Of a DNA stretch of 64,000 nt, positions 55,245 to 63,935 are shown piece after piece. The notes beneath the pieces were generated by a model. It saw only the letters and a list, made by a program, of their open reading frames with translations. It had not been told where the DNA came from and did no database searches. Source of the stretch: Pseudomonas purpurea (GTDB lineage: Bacteria; Pseudomonadota; Gammaproteobacteria; Pseudomonadales; Pseudomonadaceae); NCBI RefSeq assembly GCF_039908635.1, contig NZ_CP150918.1, forward strand, positions 2,537,001 to 2,601,000, given 5' to 3'. Within the stretch, counting starts at the first letter, position 1, and every line of letters starts with the position of its first letter. The position numbers were made by a program, and so were the translations under genes.

Positions 55245-56144
55245 ATGTTCGACTGGAATGACTTGCGGTTTTTTCTGGAGTTGCAGCGCAGCGGCCGCTT
55301 GCTGACCGCCGCCCGCCGCCTGAAAACCACCCACGCCACCGTGGCCCGGCACATCGAGGCCATCGAGACCAGCCTCGGCACTGCGCTGTTCGTCCAGCAT
55401 GCGCAGGGCTATGAACTGACCCCGGCCGGCGAAGCGCTGCTCAAGCATGCCGAGGCCATGGAAAACGTCGCTTTGCTGGCGCAGGAAGAAATCACCCAGT
55501 CCAGCGCGCCACTGGGCAAGATCCGCGTCGGGGTTACCGAAGGCCTGGGCATCATGTTTCTGGCCAGCCGCATGAACGGGCTGTTCGAACGTTATCCGGG
55601 ACTGGAAGTGGAACTGGTGGCCGTGCCGCGGTTTGTCAGCATCCTCAACCGCGAAGCGGAAATCAGCATTCACCTGGAACGGCCCGCCGCCGACATGCTG
55701 GTGACCCGCAAGCTCACCGATTACCGCCTTGCGCTCTACGCCAGCCAGGCCTACCTCGACCGTTCGCCACCGCTGCGCAGCCGCGAAGACCTGGCGCGAC
55801 ATGCCTGGATCGGCTACGTCGATGACCTGTTGTTCAGTCAGGAACTGATGTTCCTCAACAGCTTCTGCCGCAGCCCGCAGCTGGTGTTTCACAGCACCAG
55901 TGTCATCGCCCAGCAACAGGCTGCCCGTTCGGGGCTCGGCATCGCGGTGTTGCCGTGTTACATGGCCAGCAGTGATCCCGGACTGGTGCCGCTGCTGCCG
56001 GCCGAAAGCATCCAGCGCAGCTACTGGATCAGCACCCGCCGCGAGTTGCACAAGTCCGTGCGCTTGCGGGTGTTGTGGGACTACGTGGTGCAGTTGTGTG
56101 ATCGCGAGCAGGATCTGCTGCTGGGGCCGCTGATTCAACCTTGA
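55245..56144 (+). CDS. LysR family transcriptional regulator
   Basis: A 299-residue regulator. Winged HTH: MFDWNDLRFFLELQRSGRLL, then AARRLKTTHATVARHIEAIE and LFVQHAQGYELTPAG. The effector-binding domain (about 88-290) follows. The start at 55245 has AAGGAAGG just upstream. It is divergent from the GMC oxidoreductase gene, with a direct-repeat candidate site between them; the two are likely regulator and target. Confidence 0.85.
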   Translation: MFDWNDLRFFLELQRSGRLLTAARRLKTTHATVARHIEAIETSLGTALFVQHAQGYELTPAGEALLKHAEAMENVALLAQEEITQSSAPLGKIRVGVTEGLGIMFLASRMNGLFERYPGLEVELVAVPRFVSILNREAEISIHLERPAADMLVTRKLTDYRLALYASQAYLDRSPPLRSREDLARHAWIGYVDDLLFSQELMFLNSFCRSPQLVFHSTSVIAQQQAARSGLGIAVLPCYMASSDPGLVPLLPAESIQRSYWISTRRELHKSVRLRVLWDYVVQLCDREQDLLLGPLIQP

Positions 56145-56231
56145 AGCAGTCTTGAAGCGTTGCGGTGATTGCTGCACCATCCGCCGCTGACGAGTGAAGG
56201 CGCCCGCGTGCGCCAGGCAAGGGATGTGCAG

Positions 56232-57359
56232 ATGAACGCAGTGGCGTCGTGGATGGAACAAGGCAAAGCCTTCGAATTCGAGTTGCCGGACGGTACGCCG
56301 GTGATTCGCCTGGGGCTGATCGTGACGCTCTATTTCAAGGAGGGTTACACCGCCGCGAAAAAACGCGCCGTGGTGAACTGCTTCGAGCGTTTCTACGATG
56401 AGTTCGCCAGCGTGCTCAAGTCGCAGGTGTATGAGCGGTCGAAAAAACTGACCCGCACAACCTTCGACGCCTCCCGCGACAAACTCCTCTCAAGCACCCC
56501 GAACAGCCAGTACGAGTGGTGCGTGAGCAGTGCCACTGGTGTGACGGATGTCGGTGAGACCAGCCTGTTTGCCATGAACACCTTTGAGCTGCATGGCGAT
56601 AAAATCCGCTCGGTGATCAAGCTGACGTTGCCGTGGTCGCTGTTGGCCGAGGCCAACGGGGCTGCGCGTTTTCTTCAGTGGTTGGGGTTTCTGTGTGAAT
56701 CCATCGAACCGGAACATGGTTACGCCGGCCCCTCAATCCTCCAGCCTTACGACAGACCGGGTTACCTGGAGATCGAGACGACGCTGGCCCAGCAATTCCT
56801 CGGGGTCGAACCGGACAACGAGGCGGGCGGGCTGACTCGTCAGTTACTGGGCTGTGTCAAAGGCATGAACTGGTGCACCGTTCTGAGTACGGCGCTGGTG
56901 GAACAGCTTGGCGGGGCGCAGCAACTCCAGGCCAGTCTGGTCGATGCCCCGGAGGTCAACCTGTTGCCCTTCAACGCGGGTCTGATTTTGCAGGCGGGTG
57001 ATCTTCCGGCGCTGATTCCGGCGGGCAGCGAGATCCCGCAGGCCTACACCGTCGTCAATGCTTTGATTCGGCCGATACGCTGCGCCGATATCGACGCGAT
57101 CCTTTGCACTCAGGGCACGCCTTTTTTCGACAGGCAGGTCACCCGGCGCTGGCAGACACGCTTGGACCTCGACCGTCCCGAACCAGCACCGCTGACCCGC
57201 GTCGGCGGCCATCAACCCTGCCCGCAAACCGGTGACTGGCAACGCTGGGAATGCACCGACATCCGCCATCACTTCGTCGAGGGAGAATTGATGCCGGTGT
57301 TGGATGGCGACACGCCCAGCCAGACGCTTTGGTATTGGTCCGCGGAGTGTGCGAGATGA
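56232..57359 (+). CDS. Type VI immunity family protein (DUF3396-like)
   Basis: A 375-residue protein resembling the immunity family linked to type VI effectors (FELPDGTPVIRLGLIVTLYF at the start, TSLFAMNTFELHGDKIRSV in the middle, FLQWLGFLCESIEPEHGYAG). The C-terminal part has the GGHQPCPQTGDWQRWEC and FVEGELMPVLDGD motif seen in several immunity proteins. Start at 56232 (MNAVASWMEQ). No toxin gene is visible in this window: upstream is a LysR gene, downstream an overlapping small exported protein. It could be an orphan immunity gene or part of a pair with that protein. Confidence 0.7.
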   Translation: MNAVASWMEQGKAFEFELPDGTPVIRLGLIVTLYFKEGYTAAKKRAVVNCFERFYDEFASVLKSQVYERSKKLTRTTFDASRDKLLSSTPNSQYEWCVSSATGVTDVGETSLFAMNTFELHGDKIRSVIKLTLPWSLLAEANGAARFLQWLGFLCESIEPEHGYAGPSILQPYDRPGYLEIETTLAQQFLGVEPDNEAGGLTRQLLGCVKGMNWCTVLSTALVEQLGGAQQLQASLVDAPEVNLLPFNAGLILQAGDLPALIPAGSEIPQAYTVVNALIRPIRCADIDAILCTQGTPFFDRQVTRRWQTRLDLDRPEPAPLTRVGGHQPCPQTGDWQRWECTDIRHHFVEGELMPVLDGDTPSQTLWYWSAECAR

Positions 57360-57922
57360 AGGCATTGCGAGGTTTGTTGGGCGCAATGATGTTGCTGGTG
57401 TCGGCCTCGCAGGCCTTGGCCGATTCCGCTGTGCTCAAGCGTATTGCCAGTTGCAGGCTGGGTGCGCCCGATGTCCGGATCGAGCTGTTACGCGGCATGG
57501 ACGGGACCCATTCCTGGGTGTACGCCTTGCGTGACTCGGGCCCGCAGCACTGGTTGTACGACAACGCCGAGGACTCCCGGGGAGGTTCCGTCCACTGGCA
57601 ATGCGCCGGCAGCGAGCAGGGGCAGGGCGTGTTGGTGCTGTCGGGGGAGTTCACCTCGAACTACCTGCAAGGCGCAGCCTTCTACGTTGACCCGGTGAGC
57701 CATCGCATCGAGCGGATCGCCTTCGCCGAAAGAAACCGGCCACGCTGGGTCATGGTTTCCGAGCGCGGGACCTACGTGGTGTTCGAAAACACCGGGCACG
57801 AAAGCTCAAGCAAATACCTGTTGTACGCCAAGGACGACGGGTATCAGGAGGTCGATGAACTGCCCACGTTGTCTGCCGCGAAACATGAACGGATGATCGA
57901 CCTCAGGGCCTGGAAACGTTAG
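57356..57922 (+). CDS. Small exported protein of unknown function
   Basis: A 188-residue protein overlapping the immunity-like gene by four bases (ATGA), so translation is coupled. A signal peptide MKALRGLLGAMMLLVSASQA precedes LADSAVLKRI. The mature part is beta-rich with repeated aromatic residues (HSWVYALRDSGPQHWLYDNA, then GTYVVFENTGHESSSKYLLY) and has two Cys at about 35 and 82. I do not recognise a family. A periplasmic immunity-like role is possible from the coupling. Confidence 0.65.
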   Translation: MKALRGLLGAMMLLVSASQALADSAVLKRIASCRLGAPDVRIELLRGMDGTHSWVYALRDSGPQHWLYDNAEDSRGGSVHWQCAGSEQGQGVLVLSGEFTSNYLQGAAFYVDPVSHRIERIAFAERNRPRWVMVSERGTYVVFENTGHESSSKYLLYAKDDGYQEVDELPTLSAAKHERMIDLRAWKR

Positions 57923-57995
57923 GCCAGAGTCTCGAGATGCGTGCTGCCCAGGCGTTCGCGGGTGGTCAGTTCGCGAACCTGCTGGTTGCGCACAC

Positions 57996-59804
57996 TCACA
58001 CCTTGCCGGACTCTTCTTCCTGTTGATCCGCTTCGAACAACCGCGCCAGTTCCGCTCGTGCTTCCTGAGCGGTTTGCATGACTTTGGCGGCATCGTCGTA
58101 GACCGCGTGCTGAGCTTCAAGCACCTGTTCGTCGTGATCCTTGAAACGCTCTATGCGCGTATCGGCCTGGGTTTGGGTCAGGCCCAGGCCGACCAGCGTC
58201 CGGCGACTCATTTCCAGGCTTGAATAATAGGTTTCCCGCACCGCTTGTGCGCCGACGTCGACCAAGCGGTGTACGTGCTGGCGGTTACGGGCGCGGGCGA
58301 TGATTTTCATGTGCGGGTAGAGCTTGCGCACCAGTTCGGCAGTCTTGATGTTGGTCTCCGGGTCATCGGTGGCAATGACGAAGAACTCGGCCTGTTCGAC
58401 CTTCGCTGCGTTGAGGATCTCCGGGCGCATCGGGTCGCCATAAAACACCGGCACACCGCCGAAGCTGCGCGACAGCTCGATGGTTTCCACCGAGGTGTCC
58501 AGGGCCACGAAACGGATGTTCTGCGCCCGCAGGATACGCGCGACGATCTGCCCCATCCGGCCCATGCCGGCGATCACCACCCGAGGCGTTTCGGTGTCGA
58601 TTTCACGCAGGTGCGGCGGCACGGCCACCGGTTGCACCTTGGGTTTGACCAACCGGGCGCAGATCAGCAGCAACAACGGCGTCAGCGCCATGGACAGGGT
58701 GATCGTCAGCACCAGCAGGTCGTACAGGCGCGGTTCGAACAGGCCTTGATCGCGACCGATCTTGAACACCACGAAGGCGAACTCACCGCCCGCCGCCAGC
58801 ACGATGCCCAGGCGGATCGCATTGACCCGGCCCAGACCACCGGCCAGCCGTCCGACCACAAACAGCAACGGCAGCTTGATCATGATCAGCAGCAGCGTCA
58901 GCCCCAGCACCGCGACGGGCGCACTCAGCAGCAGGCTGAGGTTGGCGCCCATGCCGACACTGATGAAAAACAGCCCCAGCAGCAGGCCCTTGAACGGTTC
59001 GATCTGCGCTTCCAGTTCATGGCGGTACTCGGAGTCCGCCAGCAGCAGACCGGCGAGAAACGCCCCCAGCGCCATGGAAACGCCGACCTGATCCATCAAC
59101 CACGCCGTGCCGATCACTACCAGCAACGCAGTGGCGGTGGACACCTCCGGCAGACCGGTTTTGGCCACCACCCGAAACACCGGGCGCAACAGATAGCGCC
59201 CGCCGATCACCACGACCGCGATGCTGCCGAGCACCCGCAGGCCATGGTTCAAGTCATCGGCGGTGCTGGTGTTGTGATCGCCGCCGGCGAGCAGCGGCAC
59301 CATGGCAATCAACGGGATTGCCGCGATGTCCTGGAACAACAGAATCGCGAACGCCAGCCGCCCGTGTGGGCTGGTCAGTTCCTTGCGTTCGGCCAGGCTC
59401 TGCAAGCCGAACGCGGTGGAGGACAGCGCCAGGCCGAGGCCCAGGACGATGGCGCTGTTCAGCGGTTGGCCAAACACGAACAGCGCAAGAACGCCGATCA
59501 CCGAACCGGTCAGCAGCACTTGCGCCAGCCCCACGCCGAACACCGATTTGCGCATCACCCACAGCCGTCGCGGCGACAACTCCAGACCGATAATGAACAG
59601 CAGCAGGACCACCCCCAGCTCGGAAATGTGGCTGACGCTCTGCGGGTTGCCGATCAGCCCCAACACCGACGGCCCGATGATCACCCCGGCAAACAGGTAA
59701 CCGAGCACGGCGCCCAGTTGCAGGCGTTTGGCCAAAGGCACGGTGAGCACGGCCGCGAACAGGAACACGACAGCGGCTTGCAACAGATTGCCTTCATGGG
59801 GCAT
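57996..59804 (-). CDS. CPA2 family monovalent cation:proton antiporter (KefC-like)
   Basis: A 602-residue inner-membrane antiporter. The N-terminal 380 residues form the Na/H exchanger domain (LGYLFAGVIIGPSVLGLIG, then FIIGLELSPRRLWVM, GLALSSTAFGLQSLAERKEL and LGAFLAGLLLADSEYRHEL). A TrkA-N nucleotide-binding domain (about 410-530) begins with VVIAGMGRMGQIVARIL. It most resembles glutathione-gated potassium efflux systems KefB/KefC. The last 50 residues are Glu/Gln-rich. No kefF/G-type ancillary gene is adjacent. Confidence 0.88.
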   Translation of the reverse strand: MPHEGNLLQAAVVFLFAAVLTVPLAKRLQLGAVLGYLFAGVIIGPSVLGLIGNPQSVSHISELGVVLLLFIIGLELSPRRLWVMRKSVFGVGLAQVLLTGSVIGVLALFVFGQPLNSAIVLGLGLALSSTAFGLQSLAERKELTSPHGRLAFAILLFQDIAAIPLIAMVPLLAGGDHNTSTADDLNHGLRVLGSIAVVVIGGRYLLRPVFRVVAKTGLPEVSTATALLVVIGTAWLMDQVGVSMALGAFLAGLLLADSEYRHELEAQIEPFKGLLLGLFFISVGMGANLSLLLSAPVAVLGLTLLLIMIKLPLLFVVGRLAGGLGRVNAIRLGIVLAAGGEFAFVVFKIGRDQGLFEPRLYDLLVLTITLSMALTPLLLLICARLVKPKVQPVAVPPHLREIDTETPRVVIAGMGRMGQIVARILRAQNIRFVALDTSVETIELSRSFGGVPVFYGDPMRPEILNAAKVEQAEFFVIATDDPETNIKTAELVRKLYPHMKIIARARNRQHVHRLVDVGAQAVRETYYSSLEMSRRTLVGLGLTQTQADTRIERFKDHDEQVLEAQHAVYDDAAKVMQTAQEARAELARLFEADQQEEESGKV

Positions 59805-59954
59805 GGGCTTACTCCGGGGTGACGGTAGAACGGTCGACGAAAAGGCGCAGAAGGACCGGGTTGCAATCCTGGACGCAGCGCTCAGGATAAAGGCTGAACC
59901 TGGATCCGTCAGTCTTGCGCTGCAATTCTCGGTGTTTGGGCGACGGTGTGGCGT

Positions 59955-61895
59955 TCAGGCCACCGCCTGTTGTTGTGCGCTGTTGAAGGGCGTTCCCAGC
60001 AACGGCGGCATCGGGCAGTCCAGCAAATCGGCCACGGCGCGCATCAGCTCGGCCTCGGCGGCGCTGACTTTGCCGTCGTGTTCGATGCAGCGGGCCATGG
60101 CGCGCAGGAGCAGCAGTTTTGCTTCAGGCTTGAGTTGGCGCAGGCGCTGGAGTGCGGTGTCGAGGGTGTTCAGGTCCAGGCTGACGTGTTCAGGCGCGTC
60201 GAAGGGGAAGAGCACCCAAGCGTGGGCGAGGGTTTTACGCGCCCGATCGGGGCGTTGTTGTCCCACCGTGGCCAGCACGCCGAGCAGGGTGGCGATTTCG
60301 TTGGTGCATTCGCTCAGGTTGAATGTGAACGGCACCGCAGTCGCGCCCAGGACGTTGCGATCGATGATCCGCAACAGCGTCCACTCCAGCAGTTCGACGT
60401 TCTGGTCCATCTGGATGAACGACTCAAGGTTGTCCCGAAATTGCTTGAATTGCTGCTTGCCCAGGCGCTTGAGTGCCGGGATCGCCAGGTCGATCAGCGG
60501 CAGGCGCAGGCCTGGGTCCAGCGCCGCCAGCGCAATGCCTTGGCCCTGCATGGCATTGACCATCTCCACACCGATTTTTTCCTGAAAGCGAAAATAATCA
60601 TCCATGTGCACCGCCCCCGCGCGCGAGAACCACAGGCTGTACACCAGCGCCTGCGCGCCCTTGCAGCGGTGGGCCGCGTCTTTCAGTTCCCGGGGCAAAC
60701 GTGCGAGTACCTGCTGCGCCTCGGCCAGATGCGCGGGTTGAGGATCACCGATGCGGGCAATCGATTGCTCGATGGCCTCCATGTCGAGAATCACCGCCGT
60801 CGCTTCACTGGATAACAGGTTGAACGTCGCGTTCCACTCCAGCGGCGGTACGCTGATGTTTTCCGCCGAGGGCAGGGCGGCAATGCTTGGAAGCGTGCCA
60901 TCCCAGTGCGGGTCAACGCGCAGGATGCGCTTGCGCAGCGACGGGTGAGTGGCGCTCCAGCAGCTGAGCCCTGCGGCGAGTCCCGGGCCAAAATACAAAT
61001 GGCTGAATTCGGCAGCGTGTTCGGCCGTCAGTCGAGAGCCTTGTGCATAGCCGCCGATTTTTTTCAGGGCGCCGGCGATGCTGTCCGGGTTGCGAGTGAA
61101 CTGCACGGCCGAGGCGTCGGCCAGGTATTCGCGCTGGCGGCTGACGGCGGCTTTGATCAACCCGCCAAACAGCGTGCCGATAAAACCCGCTACGCACAGG
61201 ACCAACCCCACCGCACCCAGCGCGCCGTTTTGGCTGTTGTTGCTGGAGGAGGTGTTGCTACTGCTGTTTGAGCGTCCCTGGCCGCGCAACAACACGCGCC
61301 CCACCAGGCCCAGCATCAGAATGCCGTGTACCAGCGCCACCAGCCGGGTGTTGATGCGCATGTCACCGTTGTAGATGTGGCTGAACTCGTGGGCGATCAC
61401 CCCTTGCATTTCATCGCGCGAGAGCAGTTGGATCGCGCCTTGCGTCACGCCGATCACGGCGTCCTGAGGCGTCAGCCCGGCAGCAAAGGCGTTGATGCCG
61501 GTGTCCGGCAGCACGTACACCCACGGCACGGGTGTGCCGGAGGCCAGGGCCATTTCTTCGACGATGTTGAGCAGGCGATGTTCTTCCGGGCTTTGCTGAA
61601 CGATGTTCAGCAGGCGTCCGCCCAGGCGTTTGGCGATGACCTTGCCGCCGTGTCGCAGCTCGTACATCTTGGCCAGGCTGCCGACCACCACCACGCTCAC
61701 CACGATCGCCGAGGCGATGGCCACGGTTTGCCAGTCCGGCGTCATCCAGCCTTTCTTGAAACCTTGAAACTCGGCCCATACCAGCGTCACCGCAACACTG
61801 GTAATGGCGATCAGGCAGATAACGGCCAGCGTCATCAGGACGATCAAGAGGCCGGTGCGCCGTTTGGCGTGGCGCTGGTGCTGGAAAAAATTCAT
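59955..61895 (-). CDS. M48 family membrane metalloprotease
   Basis: A 646-residue protein with two N-terminal transmembrane helices (about 14-40 and 58-76), then an M48 peptidase domain: zinc motif HEFSH (169-173) in GVIAHEFSHIYNGD and the third ligand Glu in QREYLADASAVQF. Two more hydrophobic segments (about 195-250) surround an Asn/Ser-rich loop. The C-terminal 300 residues are an extra helical region not found in HtpX, which ends with a GKVSAAEAELMRAVADLL (TerB-like) segment. The start at 61895 is ATG; TTG lies just before. It follows the LemA gene by 22 bases, a common pairing. Confidence 0.85.
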   Translation of the reverse strand: MNFFQHQRHAKRRTGLLIVLMTLAVICLIAITSVAVTLVWAEFQGFKKGWMTPDWQTVAIASAIVVSVVVVGSLAKMYELRHGGKVIAKRLGGRLLNIVQQSPEEHRLLNIVEEMALASGTPVPWVYVLPDTGINAFAAGLTPQDAVIGVTQGAIQLLSRDEMQGVIAHEFSHIYNGDMRINTRLVALVHGILMLGLVGRVLLRGQGRSNSSSNTSSSNNSQNGALGAVGLVLCVAGFIGTLFGGLIKAAVSRQREYLADASAVQFTRNPDSIAGALKKIGGYAQGSRLTAEHAAEFSHLYFGPGLAAGLSCWSATHPSLRKRILRVDPHWDGTLPSIAALPSAENISVPPLEWNATFNLLSSEATAVILDMEAIEQSIARIGDPQPAHLAEAQQVLARLPRELKDAAHRCKGAQALVYSLWFSRAGAVHMDDYFRFQEKIGVEMVNAMQGQGIALAALDPGLRLPLIDLAIPALKRLGKQQFKQFRDNLESFIQMDQNVELLEWTLLRIIDRNVLGATAVPFTFNLSECTNEIATLLGVLATVGQQRPDRARKTLAHAWVLFPFDAPEHVSLDLNTLDTALQRLRQLKPEAKLLLLRAMARCIEHDGKVSAAEAELMRAVADLLDCPMPPLLGTPFNSAQQQAVA

Positions 61896-61917
61896 CAAGC
61901 CATCCGTGGGCAGAAAG

Positions 61918-62514
61918 TCAGAACGATACCTTGGGCGCGGCTTGAATCAGCGGGCTGTCGGCGAACGTCAGCAGGCTGGCGTCGCTGCCGTGACCGAATG
62001 CGCCGGCCAGCAGCACTGGCGGGAACATCTGCTTGTAGGTGTTGTAGGCCATGACGGCATCGTTGAAGGCTTGACGGGCGAAGGCCACTTTGTTTTCGGT
62101 GCTGGTCAGCTCTTCGCTGAGCTGCTGCATGTTCTGCGAGCCTTTAAGGTCCGGGTAAGCCTCCAGCGTGACACTCAATCGGCTGAGCGCGCTATTGAGC
62201 GCGCCGTCGGCCAACCCCAGTTGCGCAAGGTGCCGGGCATTGTCCGGTTCGGCGGCCGCCGCCTGAAGCCCGCTTAACGCCAAATTGCGTGCGGCGGTGA
62301 CGGCTTCGAGGGTGCCGCGTTCATGGTTCAGGTAGGCCTTGGCGGTTTCCACCAGGTTGGGGATCAGGTCATAGCGGCGCTTGAGCTGGACTTCGATCTG
62401 GGCGAAGGCGTTGCGCCATTCGTTGCGGCGGCTGACCAGGGTGTTGTAAATGCCGATGACGTAGAAAATCAGACCGGCCAGGACAAGCAACGAAACAATA
62501 GTTGAAACAGCCAT
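61918..62514 (-). CDS. lemA: LemA family protein
   Basis: A 198-residue protein with an N-terminal membrane helix (STIVSLLVLAGLIFYVIGIY) and the LemA helical domain: RRNEWRNAFAQIEVQLKRRY, DLIPNLVETAKAYLNHERGT, LEAYPDLKGSQNMQQLSEEL, then NDAVMAYNTYKQMFP. Its role is unknown, though LemA genes often sit with M48 proteases, as here. The name lemA is also used in Pseudomonas for the unrelated GacS kinase, which this is not. Start at 62514 follows AAGGAC. Confidence 0.85.
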   Translation of the reverse strand: MAVSTIVSLLVLAGLIFYVIGIYNTLVSRRNEWRNAFAQIEVQLKRRYDLIPNLVETAKAYLNHERGTLEAVTAARNLALSGLQAAAAEPDNARHLAQLGLADGALNSALSRLSVTLEAYPDLKGSQNMQQLSEELTSTENKVAFARQAFNDAVMAYNTYKQMFPPVLLAGAFGHGSDASLLTFADSPLIQAAPKVSF

Positions 62515-62685
62515 ACGGATGTCCTTATCAGCGTGCAGGAGGGCGCGCGATGTTAACCGAAATGCTGGCGGGTTGCTTTTGGACGTTGTGGGGCCGTCGT
62601 TGGTGCAAATCATCGCTACAGTTGAAGTGAGCTTTTCAACGATTGACCGCGATTGTGGTCACAGGCATTCACTGGAGGAGTCCCG

Positions 62686-62994
62686 ATGACCCACAACACG
62701 TTCTTCGTCGCCATGACCATGCTTGCCGCCATTGTCGGCACCAGCCCGGCGGCGCTGGCCGACGATCCACCGGAAAGAACCGCCCAGGCATCCATCGCCA
62801 ACCTGCGCAGCTTGCACGTCGGCGACCGCGTGCCGGACGCTTACAAACGCGGTGAAAAAGCGCTGGCCAACTGGCAGCAGCGGGGGTTGAAGACCCCGAA
62901 GAGCCTGAGCCAATGGGTGCAGGTCAATGACCGATACATGATGGTGCGCATCACCGATGGGCAAATTCTTGATGTCACGCCAATTGAGCGTTGA
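62686..62994 (+). CDS. RcnB-like periplasmic protein
   Basis: A 102-residue exported protein. Signal peptide MTHNTFFVAMTMLAAIVGTS, cleaved after ALA. The mature domain ends with SLSQWVQVNDRYMMVRITDG, which fits the RcnB pattern (GDRVPDAY... Trp-Val-Gln-Val then hydrophobic end). RcnB proteins take part in nickel/cobalt homeostasis, but many relatives are uncharacterised. The ATG at 62686 follows GGAGGA. It is divergent from lemA. Confidence 0.75.
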   Translation: MTHNTFFVAMTMLAAIVGTSPAALADDPPERTAQASIANLRSLHVGDRVPDAYKRGEKALANWQQRGLKTPKSLSQWVQVNDRYMMVRITDGQILDVTPIER

Positions 62995-63084
62995 ACGTTT
63001 GAATTTTTAGGGTATCGTCCGGCCCGGATCTGTGGGGTGGCCAAGGGCTGCCCCTTTTTATTGACTGGATGTCAGGAATACCTG

Positions 63085-63555
63085 TTGGAAAAGAAACCGC
63101 TGTACAGAAAGGTCAACACGACCGCTCATGGCGCCCATCAAAACCTGGCCCCCTATTACCAGTATCAGCGTAACGCCAAGGTGGTGGCCGGAACCGAGGA
63201 CAAGGACCGGGCTTCCATGCATGCGCCTCAACGGCGCGGTCTGGACTACACGCCACTGTTCAAATTTCTGCTGTCGCGGGTCGGTGGGCGGTGGGACGAG
63301 ATTTTCAGTGAGGCGGTGGGGCGCCTGGATCGCCCGGACCCGATCTTCTGGATGGTCGCATTGCATGAGCATGAGCGGGAAGAGTCGGTGGCTCTCGGTC
63401 AGTCAAGCTTTTACAGCGGCCTGTTTGTCGACAGTGACGGTCTTCTGAAAAAAGTGAACCCGGACTTCCGGGCCGAACACATGAAGCGCTACTGCCGCTG
63501 CTGTACCCACACCTTCAACGGAGTCGTCTACGGTCAGAACGCCGTGTTCGACTGA
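63085..63555 (+). CDS. Unknown protein with Cys cluster
   Basis: A protein of about 156 residues I do not recognise. It contains YTPLFKFLLSRVGGRWDEIF, then VALHEHEREESVALGQSSFY and near the end RYCRCCTHTFNGVVYGQ, whose three Cys plus His could bind metal. The start is unclear: TTG at 63085 has AGGAA upstream, GTG at 63037 is an alternative, and no early ATG exists. The fkpB-type gene follows after 38 bases. Confidence 0.6.
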   Translation: MEKKPLYRKVNTTAHGAHQNLAPYYQYQRNAKVVAGTEDKDRASMHAPQRRGLDYTPLFKFLLSRVGGRWDEIFSEAVGRLDRPDPIFWMVALHEHEREESVALGQSSFYSGLFVDSDGLLKKVNPDFRAEHMKRYCRCCTHTFNGVVYGQNAVFD

Positions 63556-63593
63556 CGACTCGCCCCAGGGGCGCGAGTAAACGAGAGCAATCA

Positions 63594-63935
63594 ATGAACA
63601 ACGAATTACAGGTCATCGACCTTGAGTTGGGCGATGGCAAAGAAGCCGTCAAAGGTGCCCTGATCACGACCCAATACCGTGGTTTTCTAGAAGACGGTAC
63701 GGTCTTCGATTCCTCCTGGGAGCGTGGCAAACCGTTTCAGTGCGTGATCGGCACCGGGCGCGTGATCAAGGGCTGGGACCAGGGCCTGATGGGCATGAAA
63801 GTCGGCGGCAAGCGCAAGCTGTTGGTGCCGGCGCACCTGGCCTACGGCGAGCGCTCGATGGGCGCGCACATCATGCCCAACTCCAACCTGGTCTTCGAAA
63901 TCGAACTGCTGGAAGTGCTGACGCGCGATGATTGA
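63594..63935 (+). CDS. FKBP-type peptidyl-prolyl cis-trans isomerase
   Basis: A 113-residue single-domain FKBP catalysing proline isomerisation, cytoplasmic (no signal peptide). Diagnostic segments are VKGALITTQYRGFLEDGTVF, FDSSWERGKPFQCVIGTGRV, IKGWDQGLMGMKVGGKRKLL and ERSMGAHIMPNSNLVFEIEL. The start MNNELQV at 63594 follows GAGAG. It is likely cotranscribed with the preceding unknown gene. Confidence 0.9.
   Translation: MNNELQVIDLELGDGKEAVKGALITTQYRGFLEDGTVFDSSWERGKPFQCVIGTGRVIKGWDQGLMGMKVGGKRKLLVPAHLAYGERSMGAHIMPNSNLVFEIELLEVLTRDD

Noticed and set aside
58245-59822. 525-codon plus-strand frame antisense to the KefC-like gene
   Set aside because: Gln/His/Arg-rich shadow of the antiporter gene, which has clear membrane and TrkA-N motifs.
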